Source: Romboutsia_E sp900604535 (GTDB lineage: Bacteria > Bacillota > Clostridia > Peptostreptococcales > Peptostreptococcaceae). From it: a DNA stretch of 64,000 nt. Each line of letters opens with the position of its first letter. Position 1 is the stretch's first letter. The stretch lies in the NCBI RefSeq assembly GCF_900604535.1, contig NZ_UWOT01000001.1, positions 310,001 through 374,000 on the forward strand, written 5' to 3'. The translations under genes and the position numbers were made by a program. Positions 42,768 to 51,461 of this stretch are shown one piece after another. The notes under the pieces were generated by a model. It did no database searches. It was not told the DNA's origin and saw only the letters and a list, made by a program, of their open reading frames with translations.

Positions 42768-43367
42768 TTATATTATTCCTTTTTCATGCACATAAAGCGC
42801 TGCATGAGTTCTATCTCTTAAGTTTAATTTTTCAAAAATATTGCTTGTATGCTTTTTAACTGTATGTTCTGTTATACATAGCTCATTAGCAATCTCATGA
42901 TTAGTTTTACCTTTTGATATACATATTAAAATTTCTTTTTCTCTTTTTGTAAGCTCTTTTATTTCTTCTAAGTTATCTTTTCTCATATAATTTTCTACGA
43001 GGTCTGAATCAAAGTATTTTTTTCCTTTTGATAATAATCTTACTGCATATTTTATTCCTTCACCTTCTATATTTGCTAATATGTAGCTATCTACACCAAT
43101 TTTCATACACTTTGCGAATAATCTTGTATCTTCATAAAAATCTAATACCATTATTTTTGAATTTCCATTTTCTTTTATATCTTTTATACAATCTATATAC
43201 TGTTTAGTATTTCTATTTAAGTCAAATATAACTAAATCGTATGCATCTTTATTTATATCAGTACACATATATCCTTCATCTAATATATCTATACAACTTT
43301 CACTTGATAGTATCTCTGCTACTCCTTTTCTTATAACTAACGATTCTGAAATTATTATCCCCTTCAT
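42768..43367 (-). CDS. LuxR/NarL-family response-regulator-like protein with atypical receiver
   Basis: 199 residues. The N-terminal receiver-like domain (about 1-120) has the phosphoacceptor-position Asp in LVIFDLNRN (about 49). The usual acidic pair near the N-terminus is replaced (GIIISESLVIRKG), so canonical phosphorylation is doubtful. The C-terminal LuxR helix-turn-helix (about 138-198) has ELTKREKEILICISKGKTNH, then EIANELCITEHTVKKHTSNI. GGAGGGTG precedes the ATG. Upstream on the same strand lies a c-di-GMP-II riboswitch with a terminator (43554-43672), so its expression probably responds to c-di-GMP. No partner kinase is adjacent. Confidence 0.85.
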   Translation of the reverse strand: MKGIIISESLVIRKGVAEILSSESCIDILDEGYMCTDINKDAYDLVIFDLNRNTKQYIDCIKDIKENGNSKIMVLDFYEDTRLFAKCMKIGVDSYILANIEGEGIKYAVRLLSKGKKYFDSDLVENYMRKDNLEEIKELTKREKEILICISKGKTNHEIANELCITEHTVKKHTSNIFEKLNLRDRTHAALYVHEKGII

Positions 43368-43553
43368 ATATTACACCCTCCGTAAAGTCCCTTTTATTCA
43401 CTATGTATTAATTATATGTCTTATTTTTTACATATTAAATCACTCAAATTTACCATATACTATAAATCTTTTGTTTAGTTATTGATTACACTTTTTTATA
43501 ATTCATATACTTGTTACTATATATCCGTTATACTTTAGTATTATTTTTTATAA

Positions 43554-43600
43554 TAAAAAAAGCTATACTAACAAAAACTAGTTTTTGTCAAATATAGCCG
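43554..43600 (-). terminator. Riboswitch expression-platform terminator
   Basis: On the minus strand a long stem, GGCTATATTTGACAAAAACT paired with AGTTTTTGTTAGTATAGCT, is followed by seven T residues. Its 5' arm reuses the bases (GCTATATT) that would close P1 of the c-di-GMP-II aptamer. Ligand binding should therefore prevent termination. Confidence 0.8.
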
Positions 43601-43672
43601 GTTGCATCACTAACTCCATATATCCGAGATGCCCAAATTACAGGATATATATCACCATTTCAAATATTAAAG
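43591..43672 (-). promoter_or_regulatory. c-di-GMP-II riboswitch aptamer
   Basis: On the minus strand the diagnostic order is AATTTGGGCATC, then GGAGTTAGTGATGCAACCGG. This matches the class II cyclic-di-GMP aptamer known from C. difficile and C. acetobutylicum (AAATTGGGCAC, GAGTTAGTAGTGCAACCGA). GCATC and GATGC form the internal helix, and AATAT / ATATT can form P1. The overlapping downstream terminator implies an ON switch. The first gene downstream is the LuxR-type regulator at 43367, about 190 bases past the terminator. Confidence 0.85.
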
Positions 43673-43853
43673 TTTTTACTACTTATATGTTTATGTTATA
43701 CATATTTAGTATAATTTTCAATAAATAATTGGTATAATATCTTACTTTCGTTTTTCAAAAAAATACTTTTTTATAAAAAATTCTTATTTTTTCTACAAAA
43801 TAAATAATTATTCTATATCTACTTCCAATTTATTACAAGTTTAATTCGACAAT

Positions 43854-43884
43854 TAAAAAGCAGACCTATTCAAATAAGCCTGCA
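43854..43884 (-). terminator. Terminator of the LCP gene
   Basis: On the minus strand the stem GCAGGCTTATT / AATAGGTCTGC is followed by TTTTT, seven bases after the stop codon. Confidence 0.85.
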
Positions 43885-43890
43885 TAATTT

Positions 43891-44796
43891 TTAGTATTCT
43901 TTTATATATGTAATGTAATTAAATATAAAGTCATTTAGAGCTTTTTTATTGTACTCTTCTTCCCATTCAATTACCCATCCTTTTTCATTATTAATCATAG
44001 TATCATTTCTATGACCTTCAAGCGGAAACTCCAACTGATCAAAATCAGTATCTTTAATTTTAATAGCCTGAGTACCAACACTTATAATTTCCATTGGAGT
44101 CATATTTGTTTTAGTATATCTAAATAAAGTATTCGCTATATCTAATAGCTCATCGTTACTTACATTCGTTAACTTATTATAAAGTGCTTGTAATACTGTT
44201 CTTTGTCTATTATCTCTTTGATAAGCACTATCTATATATCTTATTCTACTATAAGCTAATGCTTGTTCTCCTGTAAGTGCTTGTGTTCCAGCTTCATTTA
44301 TGCCATCTATTTGACTTACTTCAGCTTCACTTATATCTATTTGTACTCCACCTAACTCATTAATTATATTTATAAATGAATTAAAATTAACAGCAGCGTA
44401 TTTATCTATACTTATATCAAAATTTTCCTTAATAGTTTGAATTAATAAACTAGGACCATCATATGCATATGCATGAGTTAATTTCTCTGTACTATGCCCT
44501 GGAATATTTACATATGTATCTCTTGCTAGTGATGTAAGTCTTATATCATTATTATTACTATCTATAGTAAGTATTATCATAGCATCTGATCTATTCCCTC
44601 TATCTATATTGTCTCCATCTACTCCTACTAAAAGTATATTTGTTATTCCTTCTTTAACTTCTGCAACTTCTATTTTACCAGCTTCTTCTTTGTCATATAT
44701 AGAATTTAACTTAAAATATAATGTTCCAAATCCTATTGTTGGTATGGCTAATAGTAATATTAATAAGCCAATGACAATTTTCTTAAAATGTCTCAT
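43891..44796 (-). CDS. LytR-CpsA-Psr (LCP) family wall glycopolymer ligase
   Basis: 301 residues. An N-terminal membrane helix (about 7-28) is followed by the LCP domain: ILLVGVDGDNIDRGNRSDAMIIL, LTSLARDTYVNIPG, and the conserved arginines in ALAYSRIRYIDSAYQRDNRQRTVL. LCP enzymes transfer polyprenyl-linked glycopolymers, such as teichoic-acid-like or capsular polymers, onto peptidoglycan. GGGGGG precedes the ATG. It is a single gene with its own terminator, near other wall genes. Confidence 0.93.
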   Translation of the reverse strand: MRHFKKIVIGLLILLLAIPTIGFGTLYFKLNSIYDKEEAGKIEVAEVKEGITNILLVGVDGDNIDRGNRSDAMIILTIDSNNNDIRLTSLARDTYVNIPGHSTEKLTHAYAYDGPSLLIQTIKENFDISIDKYAAVNFNSFINIINELGGVQIDISEAEVSQIDGINEAGTQALTGEQALAYSRIRYIDSAYQRDNRQRTVLQALYNKLTNVSNDELLDIANTLFRYTKTNMTPMEIISVGTQAIKIKDTDFDQLEFPLEGHRNDTMINNEKGWVIEWEEEYNKKALNDFIFNYITYIKEY

Positions 44797-44870
44797 ATTA
44801 TACCCCCCTATTTTCTTGTAATACTCCCATAAATTACTATTTATCTACTTTTATTATATCATAAGTAAAT

Positions 44871-44901
44871 TAAAAGTAGCCTAAATTCATAGACTACTTT
44901 C
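44871..44901 (-). terminator. Terminator of the SPOR amidase gene
   Basis: On the minus strand the stem AAAGTAGTCTATG / ATAGGCTACTTT-type arms is followed by T residues, immediately after the stop codon. Confidence 0.75.
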
Positions 44902-44907
44902 AATTTA

Positions 44908-45678
44908 CTATTCTTTTTTATAAGCTGCTATAAACGGATCGTATCCTTTTGACTTCAATTCTGCTACCATAGCTTCTGCGTTTTCTTTATTAGTATAACT
45001 TCCTACAACTACCCTATAGTAAATTGTACCATTATCAGTATTATTATCATCTGTTTTATCATTTATATTTGAGTCAGATGGTACTTTATAGGTTATACCA
45101 AAATATTTACATAAACCTTTCATAGTTCCTTCTATCATTTCATCTTTATTATTATTCAATATTGCTAAATCTTCTTTATTTGTATAAAAAGCATATTCTA
45201 CTAGTATAGATGGCATATTGGCTTTATATATTACTGTAAAATCTGCAGTTTTTAAACCTCTATCTTTCGCAGTACTATCAATTACCTTTATTGCATCTAC
45301 TAAGTTTTCTTGAACGTATTTTGCTGCATTCTTTGAATTTGTACTTGCATTACTTGCTGTGTAGGTTTCTGTTCCTCTTGCGCTGTTAAAGTATGATAGA
45401 TATGCATTTGCATGTATTGATAATAATAAAGCTTTTGGTTTGTTTTGATTTGCCCAGTATGTGTTTGCTAGAGTTGCTCTTTTTGTAAGTCCTATTTCAT
45501 CTTTACCTTGTGGTGATGGATTTGTTAGGTATACGCTTATATTATGATCTTCGCATCTTTTTTTAAGTTTATATTGCATTTGATTATTAAAGTCCCACTC
45601 TTTGAATGTACCATCTGGTGATTGTTTTCCTGATACATATTCATTATGACCACTATCTATAATTATTAATTTATCCAT
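44908..45678 (-). CDS. N-acetylmuramoyl-L-alanine amidase with C-terminal SPOR domain
   Basis: 256 residues. The Amidase_3 domain (about 1-180) has IIIDSGHNEYVSGKQSPDG (zinc His), FKEWDFNNQM (zinc Glu) and LLLSIHANAYL (zinc His). A short Asn/Asp linker follows, then a SPOR repeat (about 195-250, YYRVVVGSYTNKENAEAMVA). SPOR domains bind denuded glycan. There is no signal peptide, as in phage-type or autolysin-like endolysins. The ATG at 45678 follows GGAGGTG; the frame opening at 45720 has no comparable site. Confidence 0.9.
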   Translation of the reverse strand: MDKLIIIDSGHNEYVSGKQSPDGTFKEWDFNNQMQYKLKKRCEDHNISVYLTNPSPQGKDEIGLTKRATLANTYWANQNKPKALLLSIHANAYLSYFNSARGTETYTASNASTNSKNAAKYVQENLVDAIKVIDSTAKDRGLKTADFTVIYKANMPSILVEYAFYTNKEDLAILNNNKDEMIEGTMKGLCKYFGITYKVPSDSNINDKTDDNNTDNGTIYYRVVVGSYTNKENAEAMVAELKSKGYDPFIAAYKKE

Positions 45679-46006
45679 TTTTTCACCTCCTACATATATT
45701 ATAGAAGGATTTACTGACAAAGTTTCCTAGTTTATGTTAAAAATTTGCATAAAAAATTCGCTTCGCTCATGTCGCCAACGACTTTGTCCGTTGCTCAAAA
45801 TGTTTTTTACGCTCAATAATAGTTATGTTGATACACCTATATCATAGAGTTTATCTACAGAATTTGATACAATATAATTTCCTTAAGCGTAAAAAAAGCC
45901 TAGCAATTTCCGAGTTAGCTAGGCTATACAAAAGTAACGACTAAGTATTAAGTACCTCTCAGCATTTATAATTATTTCCTCTTTATTTTAAGTTTATACA
46001 TTGTAT
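45679..46006. other. Intergenic stretch with a GC-richer patch and a terminator
   Basis: About 330 bases without a gene. On the minus strand, 45891-45925 is a terminator (AGCCTAGC / GCTAGGCT plus seven T) serving the NTP_transf_5 gene upstream. At 45757-45800 a patch reading GAGCAACGGACAAAGTCGTT, then GGCGACATGAGCGAAGCGAA, is clearly more GC-rich than its surroundings. It can form small hairpins (GTCG-TTGG-CGAC) and is followed by TTTTTT. I cannot assign it to a known RNA. The promoter for the amidase gene should also lie here. Confidence 0.6.
45891..45925 (-). terminator. Terminator at the end of the peptide-cluster genes
   Basis: The stem AGCCTAGC / GCTAGGCT has a 13-base loop followed by TTTTTTT on the minus strand, about 80 bases after the stop of the NTP_transf_5 gene. 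Confidence 0.85.
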
Positions 46007-47256
46007 TTATATTATTTTATATTGTTTTAACAGTTCTACTCTTTGTTTTCCTATACTTATACTACCATATGCTGCTTTCCCTATATTTTGAGGTATCCCT
46101 TTTTCATTAACATAAGATATTACCCTTTGTGTCCATGCTATTGGAAGTAAGTACGGTTTCTTATTTAGGTATGTATACCTTCCTTTCAAATTCAATACAC
46201 TTGGAAATAAGGCTGCTTTAAATGTAGATTTATGAGTTTTAATTTCTCTGTTATTAACTGCATCTAAGGTTATTAAACTACTTTGTTTTCTCTCCATAGA
46301 ACTAGATCCAAATATCCCAGCATCTAATATGTCTTCAAGAAGTGCTCTTGAATCAACATTATTATAATCATACCAATCTGGATATTGTATTAACATTTTA
46401 TCTAATCCCAAATATAATTCTCCTATATTAAGTAAATTAAAAACAAAGTAATCATACTTAATCTTTTTTAGGTTTTTCCATAGATAATCCCAGTCAATTT
46501 CTTTGCTATTGCACTCTATAAACTTTACAATGTCACAAACTTGCCTTATACCTACTCCTCCATGTAAAAAATGTTTGGTAGTATGATTTATTAAATACAT
46601 TAAATTCATTGTTTCTGGAAATGTATATACTACTCTACCTTGTACATTAACATGTATGCTCTTATTAAAGCAATCTTTATAAAAAGCATTAAATATATTA
46701 ACATGTTCTTCTTCATTTTCATTAAATAGTGTTTTATGAACTTCTATCATAAGTCTTGAGCTTGTACAAATATATGCAACTACATCTTTATTTTCAATAT
46801 CAACACCATCTATAATCTTCATATTATTTTCAGTTAATATTTTATGGCATAGTTCAAAATCTTCTTTCTTTACTAAAATATCTTCATCAGAAGAGATTCT
46901 ACTATCTGGAAAAGGGTATATATTTCTACAAGTTATACCTTTTACTACTATAGGTTTTATATTATTATCTAAAAAATTTTTGTATATATCTAAAAACCTT
47001 TCACTTCTTTGTATTTGATTTATTTCTTGAGCCATGGCTTGTCTTTTCCATAGTTGAATTTCATTAATAGACTTATCTATACTATCAATTAAATTTATAC
47101 CTTCATAAATTAGTGGTAGTATATTATGAGTTTTGATAATTTATATATTTTCTCTATACTTAATTCTTTTATATCATACTTATTCAAACCATATTTTTCA
47201 TTATGTATTGCTATATTTAAAACTTCTAATAAGTATTTATAATCATTATTAATCAT
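46007..47256 (-). pseudogene. Nucleotidyltransferase-family protein (NTP_transf_5), frameshifted near the N-terminus
   Basis: The direct reading frame gives 342 residues from an internal ATG at 47035. Upstream, an ATG at 47254-47256, overlapping the exporter stop as TAATG, opens a frame ending at YKLSKLIIYYH. Shifting by one missing base at the T4/A4 run near 47131-47134 joins it to THNILPLIYEGINLIDS and on into the longer frame. The span of 1250 bases is two over a multiple of three, fitting one lost base. The restored protein (about 416 residues) has the NTP_transf_5 core: the KPIVVKGITCRNIYPFPDSR block, then SSDEDILV. These proteins occur in lasso and other RiPP clusters. It is the last gene of the peptide cluster. 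Confidence 0.75.
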
Positions 47257-49013
47257 TAAAAATCCACCACCATTTTCTCTACTTCTTTTGAAGTTACTTC
47301 AGTTACTTTACATTGAGATATTTTATATACTTTATCACACATTGTAAGTACACTTGGCCTATGTGTTGTTACTATACATGTTCTGTTATTATTCATTTCC
47401 ATAATATTTTTTAATACTTTTCTTTCAGTTGCTACATCTAATGCTGATGTTGCCTCATCTAACAACAATATAGGAGAATTTCTAAGTAACGCTCTTGCTA
47501 TAGATAGTCTTTGATTTTGACCTTCTGAAAAACCATTACCACGTTCTCCAATTCTACTATTTATTCCATTTGGAAGTTTTTTTATAAAATCGTATGCACA
47601 TGATATTTTCAGAGCTTCTATTATTTCTAAATCTGTAGCTTCTGGTTTTACCATTCTCATATTTTCTGCTATAGTTCCACTAAACATTGTTTTTTCTTGT
47701 GGTACATATGCCATAAGCTTTCTTGTACTTGCTGATATATTACAACTTCTATTACTTTTATCTTTTATAATTGCTTCTCCATCATTTATATTTAATAGAC
47801 CTAATAATATTCTCATCATAGTGGTTTTTCCTTCACCTGATGGTCCTACTAAAGCTACTATTTCACCTGAATTTGCACTTATATTTGCATTTTCTAGTAC
47901 TAATACGTTTTTATTGGAGTAACTAAAGTTTACATTTTTAATTTCTATGTCTAATCCACTTTCATTAATTGTTTTATATAATTCGTCTACTAATTTTTCA
48001 TCTTTTATAATTTCTCTTGGTAGTTCAGATACTTCCATTATTCTACCAGCTGATGTTGTTGCCCCTATTGCTGATGGTACTAAGTTTATTAATGATGAGA
48101 ATGAACTAGAAAGTTTTCCAGATAGCTGTAAAAATAAAGTCATTGTACCGTATGTTATATGACCACTCCATAACCTATATACACCCCATCCAAAGCATGC
48201 ATATGATACAAATGTTCCTATAAATGACATAAATGATGATGTATATATTGAAAATTTATTGTATCCCAAACTTACATCAGCATAATTCTTTTGAACACAT
48301 CTTAATTTATCCGAGAATATATCCATTAAATTAAATGCTTTTATTGATTGTAAATTTTGAAAAGTTTCTTCATTAAATGACATAACTTCACTGCTTGCTT
48401 GTCTAATTTCTTGATTAAATTTTCTCATTTTTTTCATTAATATTTTAGATATTATTATTGATACTGGTGCACTTAGCATTGCTATTACTGCCATAGTTGT
48501 GTCATAGTATAGTATTACACATAATGTTGATATAAATTGAATCGATTTTGTTATTAGGTTTGGTATCCATCCTAGTACACTTGTTGCTACTGTATTTGTA
48601 TCATTTGTTAACCTATTTAATAAGTCTCCGCTATGGTATGTGTTCATACTTTCCCAATCTATGTTTATTATCTTATCGTAAATATCCTGCTTTATTTCAT
48701 TTCCTACCTTTATATTTATTTTTGCTGATATCCTATTTGATATTGCCGTTATTATTATATTTCCTATTGCCATTAATATTATTATCAATATTATTATGCC
48801 TATTTTACTAGAATCTTGTTCTGTTACCGCATCTATTAGATATTTTGATCCTACGTTTGATGATAAACTCATTAGCGTTGCTACTATCCCTAGTATTATA
48901 TATATACCTATATCTAATTTATACTTTTTAATGTATACATACATCCATTTTAATTCCAATTGAATTTCATTTATTATATGATTACTATCTTTATATCTAA
49001 ACTTTTTAAACAT
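47256..49013 (-). CDS. ABC exporter (fused membrane and ATPase), peptide cluster
   Basis: 585 residues. A six-helix exporter domain (about 35-320) is followed by an ATPase with Walker A LVGPSGEGKTTMM, Q-loop YVPQEKTMF, signature FSEGQNQRLSIA and Walker B PILLLDEATSALD. There is no N-terminal C39 peptidase domain, so leader removal must be done by another enzyme. The signature has FSEGQ in place of LSGGQ. AAGGGCG precedes the ATG, and the stop overlaps the start of the NTP_transf_5 gene. It probably exports the mature peptide. Confidence 0.9.
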   Translation of the reverse strand: MFKKFRYKDSNHIINEIQLELKWMYVYIKKYKLDIGIYIILGIVATLMSLSSNVGSKYLIDAVTEQDSSKIGIIILIIILMAIGNIIITAISNRISAKINIKVGNEIKQDIYDKIINIDWESMNTYHSGDLLNRLTNDTNTVATSVLGWIPNLITKSIQFISTLCVILYYDTTMAVIAMLSAPVSIIISKILMKKMRKFNQEIRQASSEVMSFNEETFQNLQSIKAFNLMDIFSDKLRCVQKNYADVSLGYNKFSIYTSSFMSFIGTFVSYACFGWGVYRLWSGHITYGTMTLFLQLSGKLSSSFSSLINLVPSAIGATTSAGRIMEVSELPREIIKDEKLVDELYKTINESGLDIEIKNVNFSYSNKNVLVLENANISANSGEIVALVGPSGEGKTTMMRILLGLLNINDGEAIIKDKSNRSCNISASTRKLMAYVPQEKTMFSGTIAENMRMVKPEATDLEIIEALKISCAYDFIKKLPNGINSRIGERGNGFSEGQNQRLSIARALLRNSPILLLDEATSALDVATERKVLKNIMEMNNNRTCIVTTHRPSVLTMCDKVYKISQCKVTEVTSKEVEKMVVDF

Positions 49014-49137
49014 TATTTCGCCCTTAATCTCTATAATTTTCTATATTATTTATAATAATTTATCATTTATCCTCTATTTTCCTTCTTTTTCTCCTTAAAT
49101 TATAAAAAAACTATAGGATATATATTATTTTTACAAA

Positions 49138-49168
49138 AAAAAGTCAGAATAATTAATCCTGACATTTT
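49138..49168 (-). terminator. Terminator between the anchored unknown and the exporter gene
   Basis: On the minus strand the stem TGTCAGGAT / ATTCTGACT-type arms is followed by eight T residues, directly after the stop of the 49171-50028 gene. Exporter expression would then depend on read-through or its own promoter. Confidence 0.75.
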
Positions 49169-49170
49169 TA

Positions 49171-50028
49171 CTAATATTGTAAATCAACTATTATAATGTC
49201 GCTATCATCAATAGAGTAATGATTCGCAATACCTCCTGCTGATTCACCTGATTTTATATTTTCTAGTCTTATCCTATAAGTTATGCCTCCTGGTAAATCT
49301 TGTGTAAATATCCTTTGCTTATAGTATACATATGCTACAGATATATTTTTACCAGATATGTTTTGTAATTCTATTATTCCATCTGTAGAATCTATCTTTA
49401 CTTGATCTTCCATTAAAGATATACTTTCTCTTTCAGCAACTATATTATCACTATAAGTATATGAGTTATTTTCATTAAATAACTTATTACTTTTTTCTAA
49501 TACAATAATTGAACTATTTGAAGGAACTGATGAAAATTCAAATTCTAATTCTTCATTGTTACTATCCTTAAGCTTTAAATTTCCATATTGTATAAATCCA
49601 TCAGATGTATTTTTAACTATAATACCTATAACATTTTTAGATGTATTTTCACTTCCATCCTCTAAAAAGTCTCCATCATATTTTATAATCTTTTCTATAC
49701 TTAAATTAGCATTAGGTACTTTATATGGGAAACTACTTACACTATCACTTTTGATTTTATTACCTTCACTTGTATCTAATTCCATACTTTTTATTTCAAC
49801 TTCGTTATTGCTAATATTATCTATATTACTTACAATCTCCTCTGTGTCACTTAATTCTTCATTACTTGATTTAGAACTATTTATATTTATTTCATTAGAC
49901 TTTGAACTACTTATGTTTAATTGATTGTTCTTATTTTTACTTGTACTGGTATATACCTTTCCGCCTATAATTACTACTGATAAAACACATATAGCTGAAA
50001 TAACACACACAAAGTATTTTTTACTCAT
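49171..50028 (-). CDS. Membrane-anchored extracytoplasmic protein of unknown function, peptide cluster
   Basis: 285 residues. A single N-terminal membrane helix (about 5-26) is followed by a Ser/Asn/Glu-rich low-complexity region (about 30-95). A beta-rich C-terminal domain follows (VIGIIVKNTSDGFIQYGNLK, then GGITYRIRLENIKSGESAGG). I do not recognise the family. The pattern of repeated statements about terminal beta strands is reminiscent of FxLYD-type domains, but that is weak. It lies between the PqqD-like gene and the exporter gene, so a role in export or self-protection is possible. Confidence 0.65.
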   Translation of the reverse strand: MSKKYFVCVISAICVLSVVIIGGKVYTSTSKNKNNQLNISSSKSNEININSSKSSNEELSDTEEIVSNIDNISNNEVEIKSMELDTSEGNKIKSDSVSSFPYKVPNANLSIEKIIKYDGDFLEDGSENTSKNVIGIIVKNTSDGFIQYGNLKLKDSNNEELEFEFSSVPSNSSIIVLEKSNKLFNENNSYTYSDNIVAERESISLMEDQVKIDSTDGIIELQNISGKNISVAYVYYKQRIFTQDLPGGITYRIRLENIKSGESAGGIANHYSIDDSDIIIVDLQY

Positions 50029-50044
50029 TCTATAACCCCTTAAA

Positions 50045-50308
50045 TTATTTAATTATATTAGAACTTCTCAGTTTATCTAAAAACTCACTACAATCCTTAC
50101 TTGCAGTTTCATAGTCTATATCATATTTTTCTGTAATTAAATTTATAAGTTCATCTTCATCCTTTACTTTATCAGCATGATCCCATATAAATCTACCTAC
50201 TTTATTAATAGTTATTAATCCATTAAAATTGTTTACAGTATTCCCTACTGGAACTAATATAGTTTCCCCTAAAATATCCCTAGTAATAAATTCATTTTTA
50301 TTTATCAT
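50045..50308 (-). CDS. PqqD-family peptide-recognition protein
   Basis: 87 residues. The pattern is typical of PqqD/RiPP recognition elements: an N-terminal strand region (FITRDILGETILVPVG), the conserved LITINKVGRFIWDHAD (the N-x-x-G-x-x-I-W motif) and a C-terminal helical stretch ending in a Leu-rich segment. Such proteins bind leader peptides and present them to the modifying enzyme. It sits 25 bases after the radical SAM gene. AGGGAGAAGGAG lies before the ATG. Confidence 0.9.
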   Translation of the reverse strand: MINKNEFITRDILGETILVPVGNTVNNFNGLITINKVGRFIWDHADKVKDEDELINLITEKYDIDYETASKDCSEFLDKLRSSNIIK

Positions 50309-50333
50309 GTCAAACTCCTTCTCCCTAAATAAT

Positions 50334-51461
50334 TTATATTACTTCAACTTTTCTTTCCATTTCTTTTAGAACTTCATTCATCATTTCACATACATAATTC
50401 GGCGTTCCATCTAATTTTCCAGTTTCTGTTACAGCCATAGCTGGACAAGATATACACATAAATTTCTTAGAACAATTTAAGCATTTAATTGATGTTCTAA
50501 TTGAATCTACTTCTTTTACAATTTGCTTCCATGCATCTTTAAAATTCATATTTTTAAATGGATATGATGCTGGATAATTCATCATTCCACAACACTGCAT
50601 CTTCCCATCCCAAGAAATCCAAAATGAACTTTTTCCAGCCCTACATGCCATAGTATTCCCATTTATATTTGTACATCCATATCTACTTTCAAAAAACTCT
50701 ACTCCATTTTTACATCTATTAGCTTTTGCTTTAAAATCGTCTACTCCAAGGCTAAGTATGTCATTTTTCACAAAATTTATACCAGCTTCTTTTGCTGTGA
50801 ATCTACCTAAATTGCTACCTATAGAATCATTGTCTCGTCTTACAGGTGGATACATATACGAACTTACTTGTAAAACTAATTTTTTTTCATTTGCAAACTT
50901 ATGTATTTCTTCTAAATCATGTATATTAAACGGTGTTAAACTGCAGTTTAATTTAATCTCTACACCTATTTCTAATAACATATCTATTGCTTTAGATACT
51001 TTATCAAATCCCCTTGAATCACCACATAATTTCTCATAAGTCTCATTTGAAGCACCATATAATGTTATATTTATTCTACTTGGAGGACTTTTTGAAAGCC
51101 ATTCTATAGTAGAATCATTAATTAGTGTCCCATTAGAATTTATAGATATAATGAATCCTATATTTTTAAGTTCTAAATATAAGTCCTTAAAATTAGGTAT
51201 AGAAAATACTTCTCCACCAGTTAATAATAAATATAGTAAACCTTCTTCTTTTGCTTGTTTAGCTATTTCTAGCCATTCATTATTACTTCTAAGATTACCT
51301 ACATTATCCATCTCTGACTTAGTCATCTTTATATAACACATCTTACAATCTAAATTACATAACGGAGTTAATTCAAATGTACCATTAAGCGGAGTTCTTT
51401 CTCTCGATGCCTTATAAAATAATCTATTATTAATATTTATCTCTTTCCTATTCGCTAGCAT
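50334..51461 (-). CDS. Radical SAM/SPASM peptide-modifying enzyme
   Basis: 375 residues. The radical SAM [4Fe-4S] motif CNLDCKMCYIKM (CxxxCxxC, about residues 32-39) sits in a TIM-barrel segment with LLTGGEVFSIPNF. The C-terminal SPASM region supplies auxiliary-cluster cysteines: GCTNINGN and ACRAGKSS, MQCCGMM, then KCLNCSKKFMCISCP and VCEMM. Such enzymes introduce thioether or C-C crosslinks in RiPP precursors or modify other peptides. It overlaps the HPr-kinase-like gene by 14 bases and precedes the PqqD-like gene, so the three are coupled. The exact chemistry is unknown. Confidence 0.9.
   Translation of the reverse strand: MLANRKEININNRLFYKASRERTPLNGTFELTPLCNLDCKMCYIKMTKSEMDNVGNLRSNNEWLEIAKQAKEEGLLYLLLTGGEVFSIPNFKDLYLELKNIGFIISINSNGTLINDSTIEWLSKSPPSRINITLYGASNETYEKLCGDSRGFDKVSKAIDMLLEIGVEIKLNCSLTPFNIHDLEEIHKFANEKKLVLQVSSYMYPPVRRDNDSIGSNLGRFTAKEAGINFVKNDILSLGVDDFKAKANRCKNGVEFFESRYGCTNINGNTMACRAGKSSFWISWDGKMQCCGMMNYPASYPFKNMNFKDAWKQIVKEVDSIRTSIKCLNCSKKFMCISCPAMAVTETGKLDGTPNYVCEMMNEVLKEMERKVEVI

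Noticed and set aside
45926..46006. Possible TPP-type or other riboswitch (CTGAGAGG on the minus strand)
   Set aside because: Only the short CTGAGA element is present; the second conserved TPP segment is missing, and the position is downstream of a gene, followed by a plain terminator.
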